Below are positions 10,470-19,456 of a stretch of 64,000 nucleotides of DNA, one piece after another. Both the position numbers and the translations under genes were made by a program. Within the stretch, counting starts at the first letter, position 1. Each line of letters starts with the position of its first letter. The DNA is from Geminicoccaceae bacterium (lineage in GTDB: Bacteria; Pseudomonadota; Alphaproteobacteria; Geminicoccales; Geminicoccaceae): contig JACKIN010000003.1 of the NCBI GenBank assembly GCA_020638495.1, positions 62,001-126,000 of the forward strand. Reading direction: 5' to 3'. The notes beneath the pieces were generated by a model. That model was not told the origin of the DNA, searched no databases, and was given only the letters and a program-made list of their open reading frames with translations.

Positions 10470-12127
10470 GCGGTGCCGTGGCCCGCCCGCCGCGGCACGA
10501 CCGGCTGCCGATCGCGCTGGTGACGCTCGCGGTCGCCGCCCCGCTCCTGCTCTTCATCCTCTACCCGCTCGCCTTCATCCTCGGGCGCAGCTTCGTCACC
10601 GAAACCGGGCTCGGCTTCGCCAACTACGCGCGGATGCTGGGCAATGAGCGATTCCTCGGGATTCTCGCGAACTCGTTCGCGGTGACCCTGGTCAGCACCG
10701 TCCTGGCCGTGGTCCTGGCCTACCTCTTCGCCTACGCCATCCAGCGGACGGCGATCCCGTGGAAAGGCTTCTTTCGCCTCGTCGCCATCGTGCCGCTCTT
10801 CGCGCCGTCGCTGGTCCAGGCGCAGGGCCTCGTCCTGCTGTTCGGCAGGAACGGCCTGATCAACCGCACCTTCGACGCCGGTATCGAGATCTACGGCTAC
10901 TGGGGCATCGTGATCGCCATGGTGCTCTACGTCTTCCCTTACGCCTTCCTGATCCTCTCGGCCGCCCTCGCCGTGGCCGATGCGCGGATCTACGAATCGG
11001 CCGAGATGCTGGGGGCCGGAGGGGCCCGCGTCTTTCGCACGGTGACCCTGCCCGCGACCCGCTACGGGCTGGCGGCGGCGATCTTCGTCTGCTTCACCCT
11101 GGTCATCACCGACTTCGGCAATCCCATGGTGATCGGCGCCGATTACGGCGTGCTGGCGACCGAGGTCTACAACCAGGTCATCGGCCAGGCGAACTTCGAG
11201 CGCGGCACGGTGATCGGCATGATCCTGCTGGTGCCCGCCGCCATCGCCGCCTTCGGCGAGAAATACATCAGCGCCCGCCAGTTCGCCGTGGTCGGCGAGC
11301 AGTCGCGCCCGCTGGCCATCCAGCCGAGCCCGGGCCGCGACGCCGTCTTCACCGCTGTCGTGGTGGCGATCGCCCTGGCGATCCTCGCCATTGTCGCCAT
11401 CGTCGTCTTCGCCAGCTTCGTCGATCTCTGGCCCTACCGGATGAACCTCAGCCTTCGGCACTACGCCTTCGACGTGCAGAACGGCATCGAGCCCTTGTGG
11501 AACTCGATCCTGATCGGCCTCATGGCGGCCGCCATCGGCGTGGTGGCCATCACCGCCTCGTCCTATATGGTCGAGAAGCTGAAATCGGCCGCCTCGCGCC
11601 CGCTCTACTTCGTCTCGATCCTGCCCGCCGCCGTGCCCGGCATGGTGCTGGGCCTCGGCTACATTCTCGCCTTCAACAACCCCGCCAACCCCGTCTACCT
11701 GATCTACGGCACGCTCCTGATCATCGCGATCTGCAACGTCTACCATTACCACGCCCAGGCTTTCCTCATCTCCTCGACCAGCCTGAAGCAGATCAGCCCG
11801 ACCTTCGACGAGGCGTCGGCGACGTTGGGCGGCAGTCGCTTCGACACCTTCCGCAAGGTCACCCTGCCGCTCCTGGCACCCACCCTGGTCGGCATCGCCG
11901 TCTTCTTCTTCATGCGCTCGATGGTGACCCTCTCGGCCGTGATCTTCCTCATCACGCCGTCGACCCAGGTGGCCGCCGTCTCGGTCCTGCTGCTCGAGGA
12001 CCGGGGGGCGACCAACCAGGCCGCCGCCTTCTCGGTCTGCATCATGGCGGTCGTGGTCGCCGCGCTCCTGCTGACGCACATGGCGCTGCGCCTAGCCGGC
12101 TTTCGCAATGTCTCGCTGATTCGCTGA
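10460..12127 (+). CDS. ABC transporter permease, fused double-length (PhnU2/FbpB-like)
   Basis: A 555-residue inner-membrane protein with about twelve hydrophobic segments and two permease halves. Each half has an EAA-type loop: ESAEMLGAGGARVFRTVTLP and DEASATLGGSRFDTFRKVTL. Such fused permeases occur in Fe(III) and putative 2-aminoethylphosphonate importers, where one polypeptide supplies both membrane domains. The start lies inside the 3' end of the ATPase gene. It converges on ccoS, with a hairpin between the two genes. Confidence 0.88.
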
Positions 12128-12156
12128 GGGGCGACCCGCAAGGTGACGCGGTCGCC
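12128..12156. terminator. Hairpin between convergent permease and ccoS genes
   Basis: GGGCGACC at 12128-12135 pairs perfectly with GGTCGCCC at 12149-12156 around a 13-base loop. It lies immediately after the permease stop and before the ccoS stop, so it could end both transcripts. There is no T-tract, hence the moderate confidence. Confidence 0.45.
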
Positions 12157-12172
12157 CGACGCTGCGGCCGCT

Positions 12173-12370
12173 TCAGCTTCGGTCGGTGGTGCGCGAGCCG
12201 ACGCCAGGCGCCCGCTGGCGTGGGCGGGCGGGTCCGGCATGCGGGGTCAGGATGCGTTCGGCGGCGCCATCGGGATCGTCGAACTGGTCGTTCCTGAGGG
12301 CCCAGAAGAAGGCGCCGAGGCCGATGAGGCCCATGGCGATCGAGAGCGGCACCAGCACCAGATAGGTCAT
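12173..12370 (-). CDS. ccoS: cbb3-type cytochrome oxidase assembly protein CcoS
   Basis: A 65-residue small membrane protein. One N-terminal membrane helix (YLVLVPLSIAMGLIGLGAFF) is followed by WALRNDQFDDPDG, the hallmark of CcoS, needed for cofactor insertion into CcoN. Its start overlaps the stop of the DUF2189 gene by 4 bases (ATGA). CcoS usually follows the copper-ATPase gene ccoI; here ccoG, ccoH and ccoI are not nearby. Confidence 0.88.
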   Translation of the reverse strand: MTYLVLVPLSIAMGLIGLGAFFWALRNDQFDDPDGAAERILTPHAGPARPRQRAPGVGSRTTDRS

Positions 12371-13185
12371 GGCTGGTCGGTCGTGCCGCCGATGGCGCGC
12401 CAGGCGTGCCAGGTGCCGTAGCCGAGCGCCGGAAAGACGACGATCAGGCCGAGGAGGAAGGTCGCCACCGAGAAGGCGAGGCCGATCGCGACGATGACGC
12501 CCCAGGCCAGCACCACCTTCAGGTTGTGGGCGGTCATGGCGAAGCTCGTGCCCATCGCGGTCAGGGCGTCGCGCTGCCCGGCCATCAGCATCGGAATGGA
12601 GAACAGGCTGATGGCGAAGGCGAAGGCGGCGAAGATGGCGCCAACGGCGCTGCCGACCAGGATCAGCGCCCAGCCGCGCGGCGTGGTCAGGACGTTGACC
12701 ATCGCCTCGTCGGCGCCGGGGAAGGGATTGAGGCCGAAGAAGAGGGCGTAGAGCAGATCGGCGGCCCTGATCCAGAACAGCACCAGGAGCCCCAGGAACA
12801 GCCCGGCATAGGCGAGCTGCGCGCCGGAGACGGGACGCACCAGGATCATCTGGGCGAGGCCGAGCGGGCGACCCGCCTCGCGCGCCCGGCTCTTCTCGTA
12901 GAGGCCGACCGCGAGGAACGGCCCGACGATCAGGAAGCCGGACACCGCCGGCAGCACCAGATAGAGGAGGCCGGCGGCCCAGAGGACCACCAAGACGGCG
13001 AGCGACAGGGCGAAGAGGAAGGCGCCATAGGCGAGGCTGGGGCCGGGTGCCGCACGCAGGTCCGCCCAGCCGGCCTGGAGCCAGTCCAGCGCCGCCGATG
13101 CCGGCAGGTGGCGGGCGAAGGCGCTCGGCGGCCGAAGTGGCGGGTGGAGGGTCGGCAGCGGCTCCAGGATCGCGCGTCTTTTCAT
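12367..13185 (-). CDS. DUF2189 family integral membrane protein
   Basis: About 272 residues from ATG 13185 (a TTG at 13203 is less likely). After a soluble N-terminus come roughly six hydrophobic segments. LAYGAFLFALSLAVLV and VSGFLIVGPFLAVGLYEKSR are typical of DUF2189 proteins, whose function is unknown. It is placed between the oxidase structural genes and ccoS and translationally coupled to ccoS, suggesting a role linked to oxidase assembly or respiration, though this is inference. Confidence 0.8.
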   Translation of the reverse strand: MKRRAILEPLPTLHPPLRPPSAFARHLPASAALDWLQAGWADLRAAPGPSLAYGAFLFALSLAVLVVLWAAGLLYLVLPAVSGFLIVGPFLAVGLYEKSRAREAGRPLGLAQMILVRPVSGAQLAYAGLFLGLLVLFWIRAADLLYALFFGLNPFPGADEAMVNVLTTPRGWALILVGSAVGAIFAAFAFAISLFSIPMLMAGQRDALTAMGTSFAMTAHNLKVVLAWGVIVAIGLAFSVATFLLGLIVVFPALGYGTWHAWRAIGGTTDQP

Positions 13186-13207
13186 CGAACGGCCTTTGCG
13201 CAAGGGG

Positions 13208-13417
13208 TCAGCATGCGGGCTTCGCGGCCGGCCTGTCGAGCGTGGGCGCCACGCAGGCGGGCTGCGAGGTGAAGGCCACGGTCACGAGATGCACGTTGGC
13301 CAGGACGAAGACGCCGGCGAGCACCAGGGCGGCCAGGATGGCGAGGCGCTTCTGGCTCCAGCGCCCGCTCATCGGCCGACCCCTCGTCGGCTGGACCCCC
13401 GTCGATTGCCCCCTCAT
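13208..13417 (-). CDS. Small single-span membrane protein of the cco operon
   Basis: A 69-residue protein if translated from ATG 13417, which overlaps the ccoP stop as ATGA. A second ATG at 13372 would give 54 residues. One membrane helix (AILAALVLAGVFVLANVHLV) is followed by SQPACV and a C-terminal Cys. I recall similar unnamed small proteins after ccoP in other alphaproteobacteria, but cannot name it. It is too short for CcoH. Confidence 0.6.
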   Translation of the reverse strand: MRGQSTGVQPTRGRPMSGRWSQKRLAILAALVLAGVFVLANVHLVTVAFTSQPACVAPTLDRPAAKPAC

Positions 13418-14307
13418 CGGCTCGCCAGAGCCTCGTGCTCGGCGGCGAGCCCCGACACGTAGACCGCCAGAAGGTTGATCTCGGCCTCGCTCAACCGATC
13501 CGCCCAGGTCGGCATGACACCCTGGCGGCCGCGCTGCAGGGTGGCGAAGATCGTGGCGCGATCGCCGCCGTAGATCCAATGACCGTCGACGAGCGAGGGG
13601 GCGCCGATCCCGAGCCCACCCACGCCGCCATCGCCGTGGCAGCTCGCGCAGTTGTCGGCGAACAGCGTCCCGCCCTCGCCGTCGGGATCGGCCTGGCCGG
13701 TCGAGAGCGCCTGCACGTAGCTGGTCAGCGTCTCGATCTCGGCCCGCTCCAGCATCTGGTCGTGGCCGAAGGCCGGCATCTGCGCGAAGCGCGTCTCGGG
13801 GTGCGGGCTGTTGATGCCGACGCGCAGCGTCTCGGCAATGGTCGCAGGATCGCCCCCCCAGAGCCAGTCGCTGTCGGCGAGGTCGGGAAAGCCGGGCCCG
13901 CCGGTCGCATCCGTGCCGTGGCAGGCGGCGCAGTTGTCGAGGAAGAGCCGGTGCGCCGCCGGCATCGCCTTCGCCATGAGGGCCTGGTCGGCCACGATGG
14001 CATCGAAGTCGCCTGCGACGAAGCGGGCCATCCAGTCCTCGCGGCCGTCCGCCAGCCGCTGGTACCCCGCCACGGCCATCTCGCCCTGGTCGAGCCCGAG
14101 CAGGCCGCGCGTGTAGTCCCGGCCGGTGGGCCAGGCCGGCAGCAGCAGCCAGGCGATGATCGAATAGACGACGGTCAGGCCGAGAATCGTGATCACGAAG
14201 ATCGGAAACGGCGTGTTGAGCTCCTTGATGCCGTTCCAGTCGTGGCCGGTGGTCTCGTAGCCGGTCACCGGATCGACGTCCGGGGCCTCGCCGTCATGCG
14301 CGCTCAT
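13414..14307 (-). CDS. ccoP: cbb3-type cytochrome c oxidase subunit III, CcoP
   Basis: A 297-residue membrane-anchored dihaem cytochrome c. One membrane span lies at about residues 33-56. Two haem c sites follow: CAACH at 126-130 and CASCH at 220-224, each followed by a cytochrome c fold. It passes electrons from cytochrome c to CcoO/CcoN. The start overlaps the ccoQ stop (ATGA). Length and layout are those of a normal CcoP. Confidence 0.95.
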   Translation of the reverse strand: MSAHDGEAPDVDPVTGYETTGHDWNGIKELNTPFPIFVITILGLTVVYSIIAWLLLPAWPTGRDYTRGLLGLDQGEMAVAGYQRLADGREDWMARFVAGDFDAIVADQALMAKAMPAAHRLFLDNCAACHGTDATGGPGFPDLADSDWLWGGDPATIAETLRVGINSPHPETRFAQMPAFGHDQMLERAEIETLTSYVQALSTGQADPDGEGGTLFADNCASCHGDGGVGGLGIGAPSLVDGHWIYGGDRATIFATLQRGRQGVMPTWADRLSEAEINLLAVYVSGLAAEHEALASR

Positions 14308-14495
14308 TTCCGCTCCCCGGGCCCGTCGTCGAGGGGCCGGTCGGCGCCTGGCAGGATGGAGAGCGCCACGCGCTCGTAGGCGGCCTTCCTGCTCGGCCGG
14401 AAGGCCAGCACCGCGACGATCACGAAGAAGCCCATCATCCAGAAGAGGCCGAAGGTCTTGGCGAGGACCACCAGCGTCTCGTGCGACGGCATCAT
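14304..14495 (-). CDS. ccoQ: cbb3-type oxidase subunit CcoQ
   Basis: A 63-residue protein with one membrane helix (FGLFWMMGFFVIVAVLAF) followed by RPSRKAAYE, the usual CcoQ motif. It sits between ccoO and ccoP with 4-base overlaps on both sides, the standard position. CcoQ stabilises the assembled oxidase. Confidence 0.9.
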   Translation of the reverse strand: MMPSHETLVVLAKTFGLFWMMGFFVIVAVLAFRPSRKAAYERVALSILPGADRPLDDGPGERK

Positions 14496-15232
14496 GGCGC
14501 CTCCTCCGGCACTTTCACCTCCTCCGTCTCGAAGGCCACATCGGTCAGCGTGCCGAGCGACTGGAGATAGGCCACCAGCGCGTCCATCTCCGTCAGGCGG
14601 GCGGGATCGCCGTCGAAAGCGCGAATGGCGACCTTCTCGCCGTAGCGCGTGGCGACATCCGCCGCCCCGTCGCTGTCCGGATTGCCCTGGGCCAGCGCGT
14701 CGGCCGCGGCGTTCGTCGCCATCTCCTCGGTGTAGGGGACCCCGAGGCGGGCGAGCGTGGCGAGCTCGGCGCCGAGATTGCCGGTGTCGAGCGGCTCCAT
14801 CAGCCAGGGATAGGCCGGCATGATCGAGGCGGGCACGACGGCGCGCGGGTCGATCAGGTGGGCCACGTGCCAGGGGTCGGAATACTTGCCGCCGACCCGC
14901 GCCAGATCCGGCCCGGTGCGCTTCGACCCCCAGAGCATGGGATGGTCGTAGGCCGATTCCGACGGCAGGGAATAGGGGCCGTAGCGGTCGATCTCGTCGG
15001 CCAGGGTGCGGATCATCTGGCTGTGGCAGGCATAGCAGCCCTCGCGCATGAAGATCTCGCGGCCGGCGAGCTCGAGCGGCGTGTGCGGGCGCATGTCGTC
15101 CGGGATCGTCACCGTCTCGTCGACGGTGAAGAGCGGGGCGATCTCGACGATGCCGCCGATCGAGGCGGCGACGATGATCGCCGCCACCAGCCCCATGGAG
15201 ATCTTCTCGAGGTTGTAGTGCAGCCTCAGCAT
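14492..15232 (-). CDS. ccoO: cbb3-type oxidase subunit II, CcoO (monohaem cytochrome c)
   Basis: A 246-residue protein starting at ATG 15232 (MLRLHYNLEK); the upstream extension lies within ccoN. One N-terminal membrane anchor (residues 12-34) precedes the haem c site CYACH at 66-70 (FMREGCYACHSQMIRTL). It carries electrons from CcoP to CcoN. Its start is only 4 bases from the ccoN stop, so the genes are coupled. Confidence 0.94.
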   Translation of the reverse strand: MLRLHYNLEKISMGLVAAIIVAASIGGIVEIAPLFTVDETVTIPDDMRPHTPLELAGREIFMREGCYACHSQMIRTLADEIDRYGPYSLPSESAYDHPMLWGSKRTGPDLARVGGKYSDPWHVAHLIDPRAVVPASIMPAYPWLMEPLDTGNLGAELATLARLGVPYTEEMATNAAADALAQGNPDSDGAADVATRYGEKVAIRAFDGDPARLTEMDALVAYLQSLGTLTDVAFETEEVKVPEEAP

Positions 15233-15236
15233 CGGC

Positions 15237-16883
15237 TCACTCCGCCGGCTCGGGCAGGGCCGGCCCGGGCAGGAGCGGGCGGTCGTGCGCCTCGGCACCC
15301 GCCCTGGCGGACCGCATCGTGGCCCAGGTGTTCAGGGCGCAGATGACGGCGCCGGCGAGGAAGAGGGCGCCGCCGATGGTGCGCAGGAGGTAGTAGGGCG
15401 CCATGGCCATGACCGATTGCAGGAAGCTGTAGGAGAGCGCTCCGCTCGCGTCATAGGTCCGCCACATCAGCCCCTGGGTGATGCCGGCGTTCCAGAGCGC
15501 CACGACGTAGACCAGGGTGCCGGTGACGGCGAGCCAGAAGTGCCATTCGATGGCGCGGGGCCAGGCCATGGTCTCGCGCCCCGAGAGCTGCGGGGCGAGG
15601 GTGTAGATGGCGCCGAAGATGATCATCGCCACCCAGCCGAGCGTGCCGGAATGGACGTGGCCGACGGTCCAGTCGGTGTAGTGCGAGAGCGAGTTGACCG
15701 GCCGGATCGCGAGGAACGAGCCCTCGAAGGTGGAGAGCCCGTAGAACACGGCGGCGACGAACATGAAGCGCAGCGTGGCGTCGTCGCGCACCTTGTGCCA
15801 GGCGCCGTTGAGCGTGGCGATGGCGTTGCCCGCGGCGGCCCAGCTCGGCACCAGGAGCATGACGGAGAAGGTCATGCCGAGCGTCTGCACCCAGTAGGGC
15901 AAGGCGGTGTAGTGGAGATGGTGCGAGCCGACCCAGACGTAGAAGAAGACGATGCCCCAGAAGCTGAGGATCGAGAGCCGGTAGGACCAGATCGGCCGCC
16001 CCGAGCGGACCGGCAGGAAGTAGTAGAGCATGGCGAGGAAGCCGGCGGTCAGGAAGAAGGCCACCGCGTTGTGGCCGTACCACCACTGCACCATGGCATC
16101 CTGCACGCCGGCCCAGATGGTGAAGCTCTTGGCCCCGGCGAGGCTCACCGGCAGGGCCAGGTTGTTGACGATGTGGAGCATCGCCACGACCAGGATGAAG
16201 GCGAGGTAGTACCAGTTCGCGACATAGATGTGCGGCTCGTTGCGCCGTGCCAGCGTGCGCATGTAGAGGACGAAGTAGACGACCCAGACGACGACCAGCC
16301 AGAGGTCGGCGTACCACTCGGCCTCGGCGTACTCCTTGGACTGGGTGCTGCCCATGAGGTAGCCCGAGACCGCCCAGAGGCAGAAGAGGTTGAAGCCGAT
16401 CAGGACGACCCAGGGGGTGACCGAATCGGCGAGCCGCGCGCGCGAGGTCCGCTGCACGACGTGGAACGAGGTGGCGATCAGCGCGTTGCCGCCGAAGCCG
16501 AAGATGATGCCGGAGGTGTGGACCGGGCGCAGGCGGCCGAAGCTGGTCCAGGGCCAGAGCGGCGTCGCCTCGGGCCAGTAGAGCAGGGCCGCGACCCAGA
16601 CGCCGACCGCCATGGCGAAGACGGCCCAGATCATCGTCATGACGATGCCGAAGCGGGTCGGCTCGTCGTAGTAGCGGGCGAGCCGGTCGCCCCGGGGCTC
16701 CGGCTCGGCGAGTCCGCCGCCCAGGGCGAAGAGCAGGGCCACGCCGACGGCGATCGCCATGGCGCCGTGCACCGCCATCGGCCCGACCTTCGCGGCGCCG
16801 AGCATGACGAGGCCGAGCAGGGCGAGCGCCACGGACAAGGCGATGCCGAGCTGGCGTTCGCTGGAGCTGAGGGAGCGGATCAT
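15237..16883 (-). CDS. ccoN: cbb3-type cytochrome c oxidase catalytic subunit I, CcoN
   Basis: A 548-residue haem-copper oxidase subunit starting at ATG 16883, with about twelve or more membrane spans. Haem b ligand candidates are His122 (RPVHTSG) and a downstream His in VGHVHSGTLGW. The Cu/haem b3 site is seen in WYGHNAVAFFLT and VGSHHLHYTALP. It reduces oxygen with high affinity and pumps protons, so the operon indicates microaerobic growth. No convincing FNR/FixK box (TTGAT-N4-ATCAA) was found upstream. Confidence 0.95.
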   Translation of the reverse strand: MIRSLSSSERQLGIALSVALALLGLVMLGAAKVGPMAVHGAMAIAVGVALLFALGGGLAEPEPRGDRLARYYDEPTRFGIVMTMIWAVFAMAVGVWVAALLYWPEATPLWPWTSFGRLRPVHTSGIIFGFGGNALIATSFHVVQRTSRARLADSVTPWVVLIGFNLFCLWAVSGYLMGSTQSKEYAEAEWYADLWLVVVWVVYFVLYMRTLARRNEPHIYVANWYYLAFILVVAMLHIVNNLALPVSLAGAKSFTIWAGVQDAMVQWWYGHNAVAFFLTAGFLAMLYYFLPVRSGRPIWSYRLSILSFWGIVFFYVWVGSHHLHYTALPYWVQTLGMTFSVMLLVPSWAAAGNAIATLNGAWHKVRDDATLRFMFVAAVFYGLSTFEGSFLAIRPVNSLSHYTDWTVGHVHSGTLGWVAMIIFGAIYTLAPQLSGRETMAWPRAIEWHFWLAVTGTLVYVVALWNAGITQGLMWRTYDASGALSYSFLQSVMAMAPYYLLRTIGGALFLAGAVICALNTWATMRSARAGAEAHDRPLLPGPALPEPAE

Positions 16884-17052
16884 GGCAACGTCCTTCTGCC
16901 GCGTCTCGAGCCGTGGCGGGTCGCGTCGTGGTGGCCGGCGAGGCCATGACGCCCGGGCGCTCGCCCGATGCGCGTCGGCACCCAGGCCGGAACCGGCGAG
17001 CGGGTCGAGACGCATGATCGCCGGCTGTCGGCTTAATCGGTATTCAGAATGT

Positions 17053-17080
17053 CTATTAGCACGAAGGCACCGGATCGCAA
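17053..17080 (-). promoter_or_regulatory. Possible sigma70-type promoter for the cco operon
   Basis: On the minus strand TTGCGA (17080-17075) and TAATAG (17058-17053) are separated by 16 bases. They lie about 170 bases upstream of ccoN in one of the few AT-rich patches of the intergenic region. This is a motif match only. Confidence 0.25.
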
Positions 17081-17349
17081 CTCCGAATTCTCGGCGAACG
17101 TCTGTCACGCCGGTGCCGTGCGGCGACCGGCGTTCGGATCGAAGGACGCGGAGCGCGCTCTCTCTCCAGAGCGCTCCGGCGGGCGACGCAGATCGGCCCG
17201 ACAGGCGGGCCAAACGCCTTAGGATTTATAACCTATTTCGAACCGACTGTCCAGAGGTCGTCGGGTTCGATCGGCAAATCAGGCTTGCCGGCCGGCGGGC
17301 GGGCCCGGAAAGGCGGCGAAGGCCGCGACAGGGTTGGTCCGGGGCTCCC

Positions 17350-17459
17350 GGGTTCGTTGGTCGCTCGTCGGGTTCGTTCGCGATTCGGTGGGTTCGATCG
17401 TCGAATCGGCAGGTTCGTTGGTCGAATCCCTGGGTTCGTTCGCAGGCCCGGCGGGTTCG
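17350..17459. repeat. GGGTTCG repeat, six units at 20-21 bp spacing
   Basis: GGGTTCG (once AGGTTCG) begins at 17350, 17370, 17390, 17411, 17432 and 17453. The spacing is 20, 20, 21, 21 and 21 bases, close to two helical turns. Related singles occur at 17263 and 17591. No gene is evident here. The repeats run directly into the palindrome block and are probably part of the same element. Confidence 0.7.
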
Positions 17460-17468
17460 TTCGCCTGG

Positions 17469-17588
17469 AAATGTCGCGGAATCCGCGACATTTGTCATAA
17501 TCGTGTCGCGGAATACGCGACAACCCGAGGGGGGATGTTGCAGAATCCGCGACATTTGTCATAACCATGTCGCAGATTCCGCGACATT
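17469..17588. repeat. Four palindromes built on TGTCGCGGA/TCCGCGACA
   Basis: Palindrome 1 (17469-17493) is perfect about a central A at 17481. Palindrome 2 is TGTCGCGGAATACGCGACA (17504-17522). Palindromes 3 (about 17535-17557) and 4 (17567-17588) carry one or two changes in one arm. The spacer TTTGTCATAA recurs between 1 and 2 and between 3 and 4, so the block is two pairs. It could be a protein-binding array, a REP-type element or the end of an unrecognised mobile element. Confidence 0.75.
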
Positions 17589-17894
17589 CTTGGGTTCGGC
17601 GACCACGAATGTCGCATCCGGCGCGCCATCCCGAGGGTCGGCGAGCGGGTGGGCGGAGGGCCTCGGCGGGATTTTTCGGGGAAATGCGGCGGCGTTCGGC
17701 AATTGTCGTCGTCCGCCCCGTGAAATTCGTCGTCATTTATCGCCAGGTGCTCGCCTTTTCGTCGGTCGAAACGCAGCTCGCCCGAAGATCGTGCCGGGCT
17801 GGTGACCGTCGAGAGAGCGGTGATGCCGGGGCTGCGGAGATCCCGCTGCCTTTCTCGACCGCGACTTCGACCCTGCCGGCCCGCGACGGGGTCA

Positions 17895-18218
17895 TCAGAG
17901 CTTGTTTAACCCTGCGGAACGATCCTGGCCCTTCCGAGCAGAGCCAAAAAGATAGAGCTCAGGTTTCGCAATAGCGGCTGTCCAGGTCGCCACCGTGATT
18001 GCCGCGGCCGCTATCAGGACCGTGTGGCCGATCACGCTGGCGGCCAGGAATGTGTAGCTGCCAGTCGCCACCGCAAAACTGATCGCCCACATCAGTCCCA
18101 GAGCCTGCAAAACATAATGGCGAATGGCAACATCAGGAATGTGCCGAAGTGGGCTGACCTCATGGTTGAACAGAAAATTCCAACCATAAACAACCAACTT
18201 CCCTACGAAAGTAAACAT
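17895..18218 (-). CDS. Small hypothetical membrane protein
   Basis: 107 residues with three hydrophobic stretches (LQALGLMWAISFAVATGSY, FLAASVIGHTVLIAAAAITV and an N-terminal one), so probably an inner-membrane protein. It lies 71 bases downstream of the SOUL-family gene on the same strand and may be cotranscribed. I do not recognise the family. Confidence 0.55.
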   Translation of the reverse strand: MFTFVGKLVVYGWNFLFNHEVSPLRHIPDVAIRHYVLQALGLMWAISFAVATGSYTFLAASVIGHTVLIAAAAITVATWTAAIAKPELYLFGSARKGQDRSAGLNKL

Positions 18219-18289
18219 GGGTGACGTCCTTCGAAAACTTCTGATTGCTATACGTCCTGATCAGCGGGCTGGATCAGTTCATATCTCGG

Positions 18290-18931
18290 TCAAAACATAT
18301 CGACCACCTCGATCGCCACCTCGTTGCGCCGGAACCACGGAAGCGTCCAGGGTGGGTCATAGAAAAACGCGCGTTCCGATGATCGCCTGGGATGGAGATC
18401 GTGGGCGTCGAGTGCTGCGTGCAGCTCCTCCAGTCTGGCTGATACGACCTGGTCACTTCGGGATCCCGAGAAGGCCAAGACGGCGAAGCGTTGCTCGGGC
18501 AGCACCACGAGGCGCACGCGATCGTCTGTCGGGTCGGGAGCAGACTCGGGTGTGAAGCTGCCCGGCAAGAAGAACCTCATGGTCGTGGCGCCGGCCTCGC
18601 CGACCTGGATCTCGACCGGTGCCGTCATGGCGATCTTCCGGGAAGCGCGCGATGTTTCAACCGGCACCGTCATGGCGATCTCCGCGTTCGCCTGGTTGGC
18701 CCCGGAGATGTAGTCGAACAAGAGACGGAAAGCGGCATTTCGGGCGTCATCGGAATCGTCGGCCGTGACCGTGGCCTCGACGGCGATCCGCTCGACGTAC
18801 TGCCTGATCTCGATATTTTCCGACAGAGAAGCAACGACCTCGAAGGGAGGCTGTTCGACATCGCCCTCGATGCCGACCACTGAGCAGGCGGCAAGCGACA
18901 GAGGCAAAAGAGCGGTCAGCAATCTATCCAT
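18290..18931 (-). CDS. SOUL-family haem-binding lipoprotein
   Basis: 213 residues from ATG 18931. The N-terminus is a lipoprotein signal ending LSLAAC, so the protein should be exported and lipidated. The body has YVERIAVEATV, IAMTVPVE, KIAMTAPVEI and MRFFLPG, the repeated TxPV elements of the SOUL/HBP haem- or tetrapyrrole-binding fold. The C-terminus ends near FYDPPWTLPWFRRNEVAIEV, also typical. Physiological role is unknown. Confidence 0.85.
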   Translation of the reverse strand: MDRLLTALLPLSLAACSVVGIEGDVEQPPFEVVASLSENIEIRQYVERIAVEATVTADDSDDARNAAFRLLFDYISGANQANAEIAMTVPVETSRASRKIAMTAPVEIQVGEAGATTMRFFLPGSFTPESAPDPTDDRVRLVVLPEQRFAVLAFSGSRSDQVVSARLEELHAALDAHDLHPRRSSERAFFYDPPWTLPWFRRNEVAIEVVDMF

Positions 18932-19125
18932 GCGATTGTTACGCAAGAAACCACCCGCAGGATCAGTCGGTCGGGTCGACCGGCAGCGCAGGCCCGGCTG
19001 CCCGAGCAAGCGAGAAAACCCGACTGCCGGAAAATCGATTGATTATCGGAATTAATTCCTCTATGAGAGCGACATCGCAGGTCATTTTCCGGAGATGGTC
19101 GATGGCCATGTCGCCGAGCCGGTTG

Positions 19126-19397
19126 CGGGGCGCGGCCGGAGGATGGGCGGATACTTCGTCAGGCCGCGGTCGCTCGGTGCTCATGGACCAGTTGTCCACT
19201 GCGCGCCGATCGCCTTGCCTTCCTCGTCTCCGCCCATCCTGCGGCCGCGCCTTACGGTGGCCGGCTAAGGTCGACCGGCGGGGCGCGGCCGGAGGATGGC
19301 CGGATACTTCCTCGGGCCGCAGTCGCTCGGTGCTCATGGACCAGTTGTCCACTGCGCGCCGAACGTCCTGGCATTCCTCGCCTACGGCCATCCTCCG
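19126..19397. repeat. Two tandem inverted-repeat-bounded units sharing an 84-bp direct repeat
   Basis: The 84-bp segments 19126-19209 and 19279-19362 differ at only four positions and are offset by 153 bases. Each is closed by an inverted arm. GGCGCGGCCGGAGGATGGGC (19129-19148) pairs with 19232-19251 at 19 of 20 positions. CGGAGGATGGCCG (19290-19302) pairs perfectly with 19385-19397. The units are thus about 120 bp and could be small non-autonomous mobile elements or REP-like structures. No credible gene lies here. Confidence 0.75.
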
Positions 19398-19456
19398 AAC
19401 AGTCCAGTGCTTTGATGCAAGGACGCAAGGTGACTTGCAAGGGCATGAGGTGAAGC

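Noticed and set aside
16884..17100. An FNR/FixK box upstream of ccoN
   Set aside because: I looked for TTGAT-N4-ATCAA on both strands and saw no acceptable match; only a weak sigma70-like promoter was kept.
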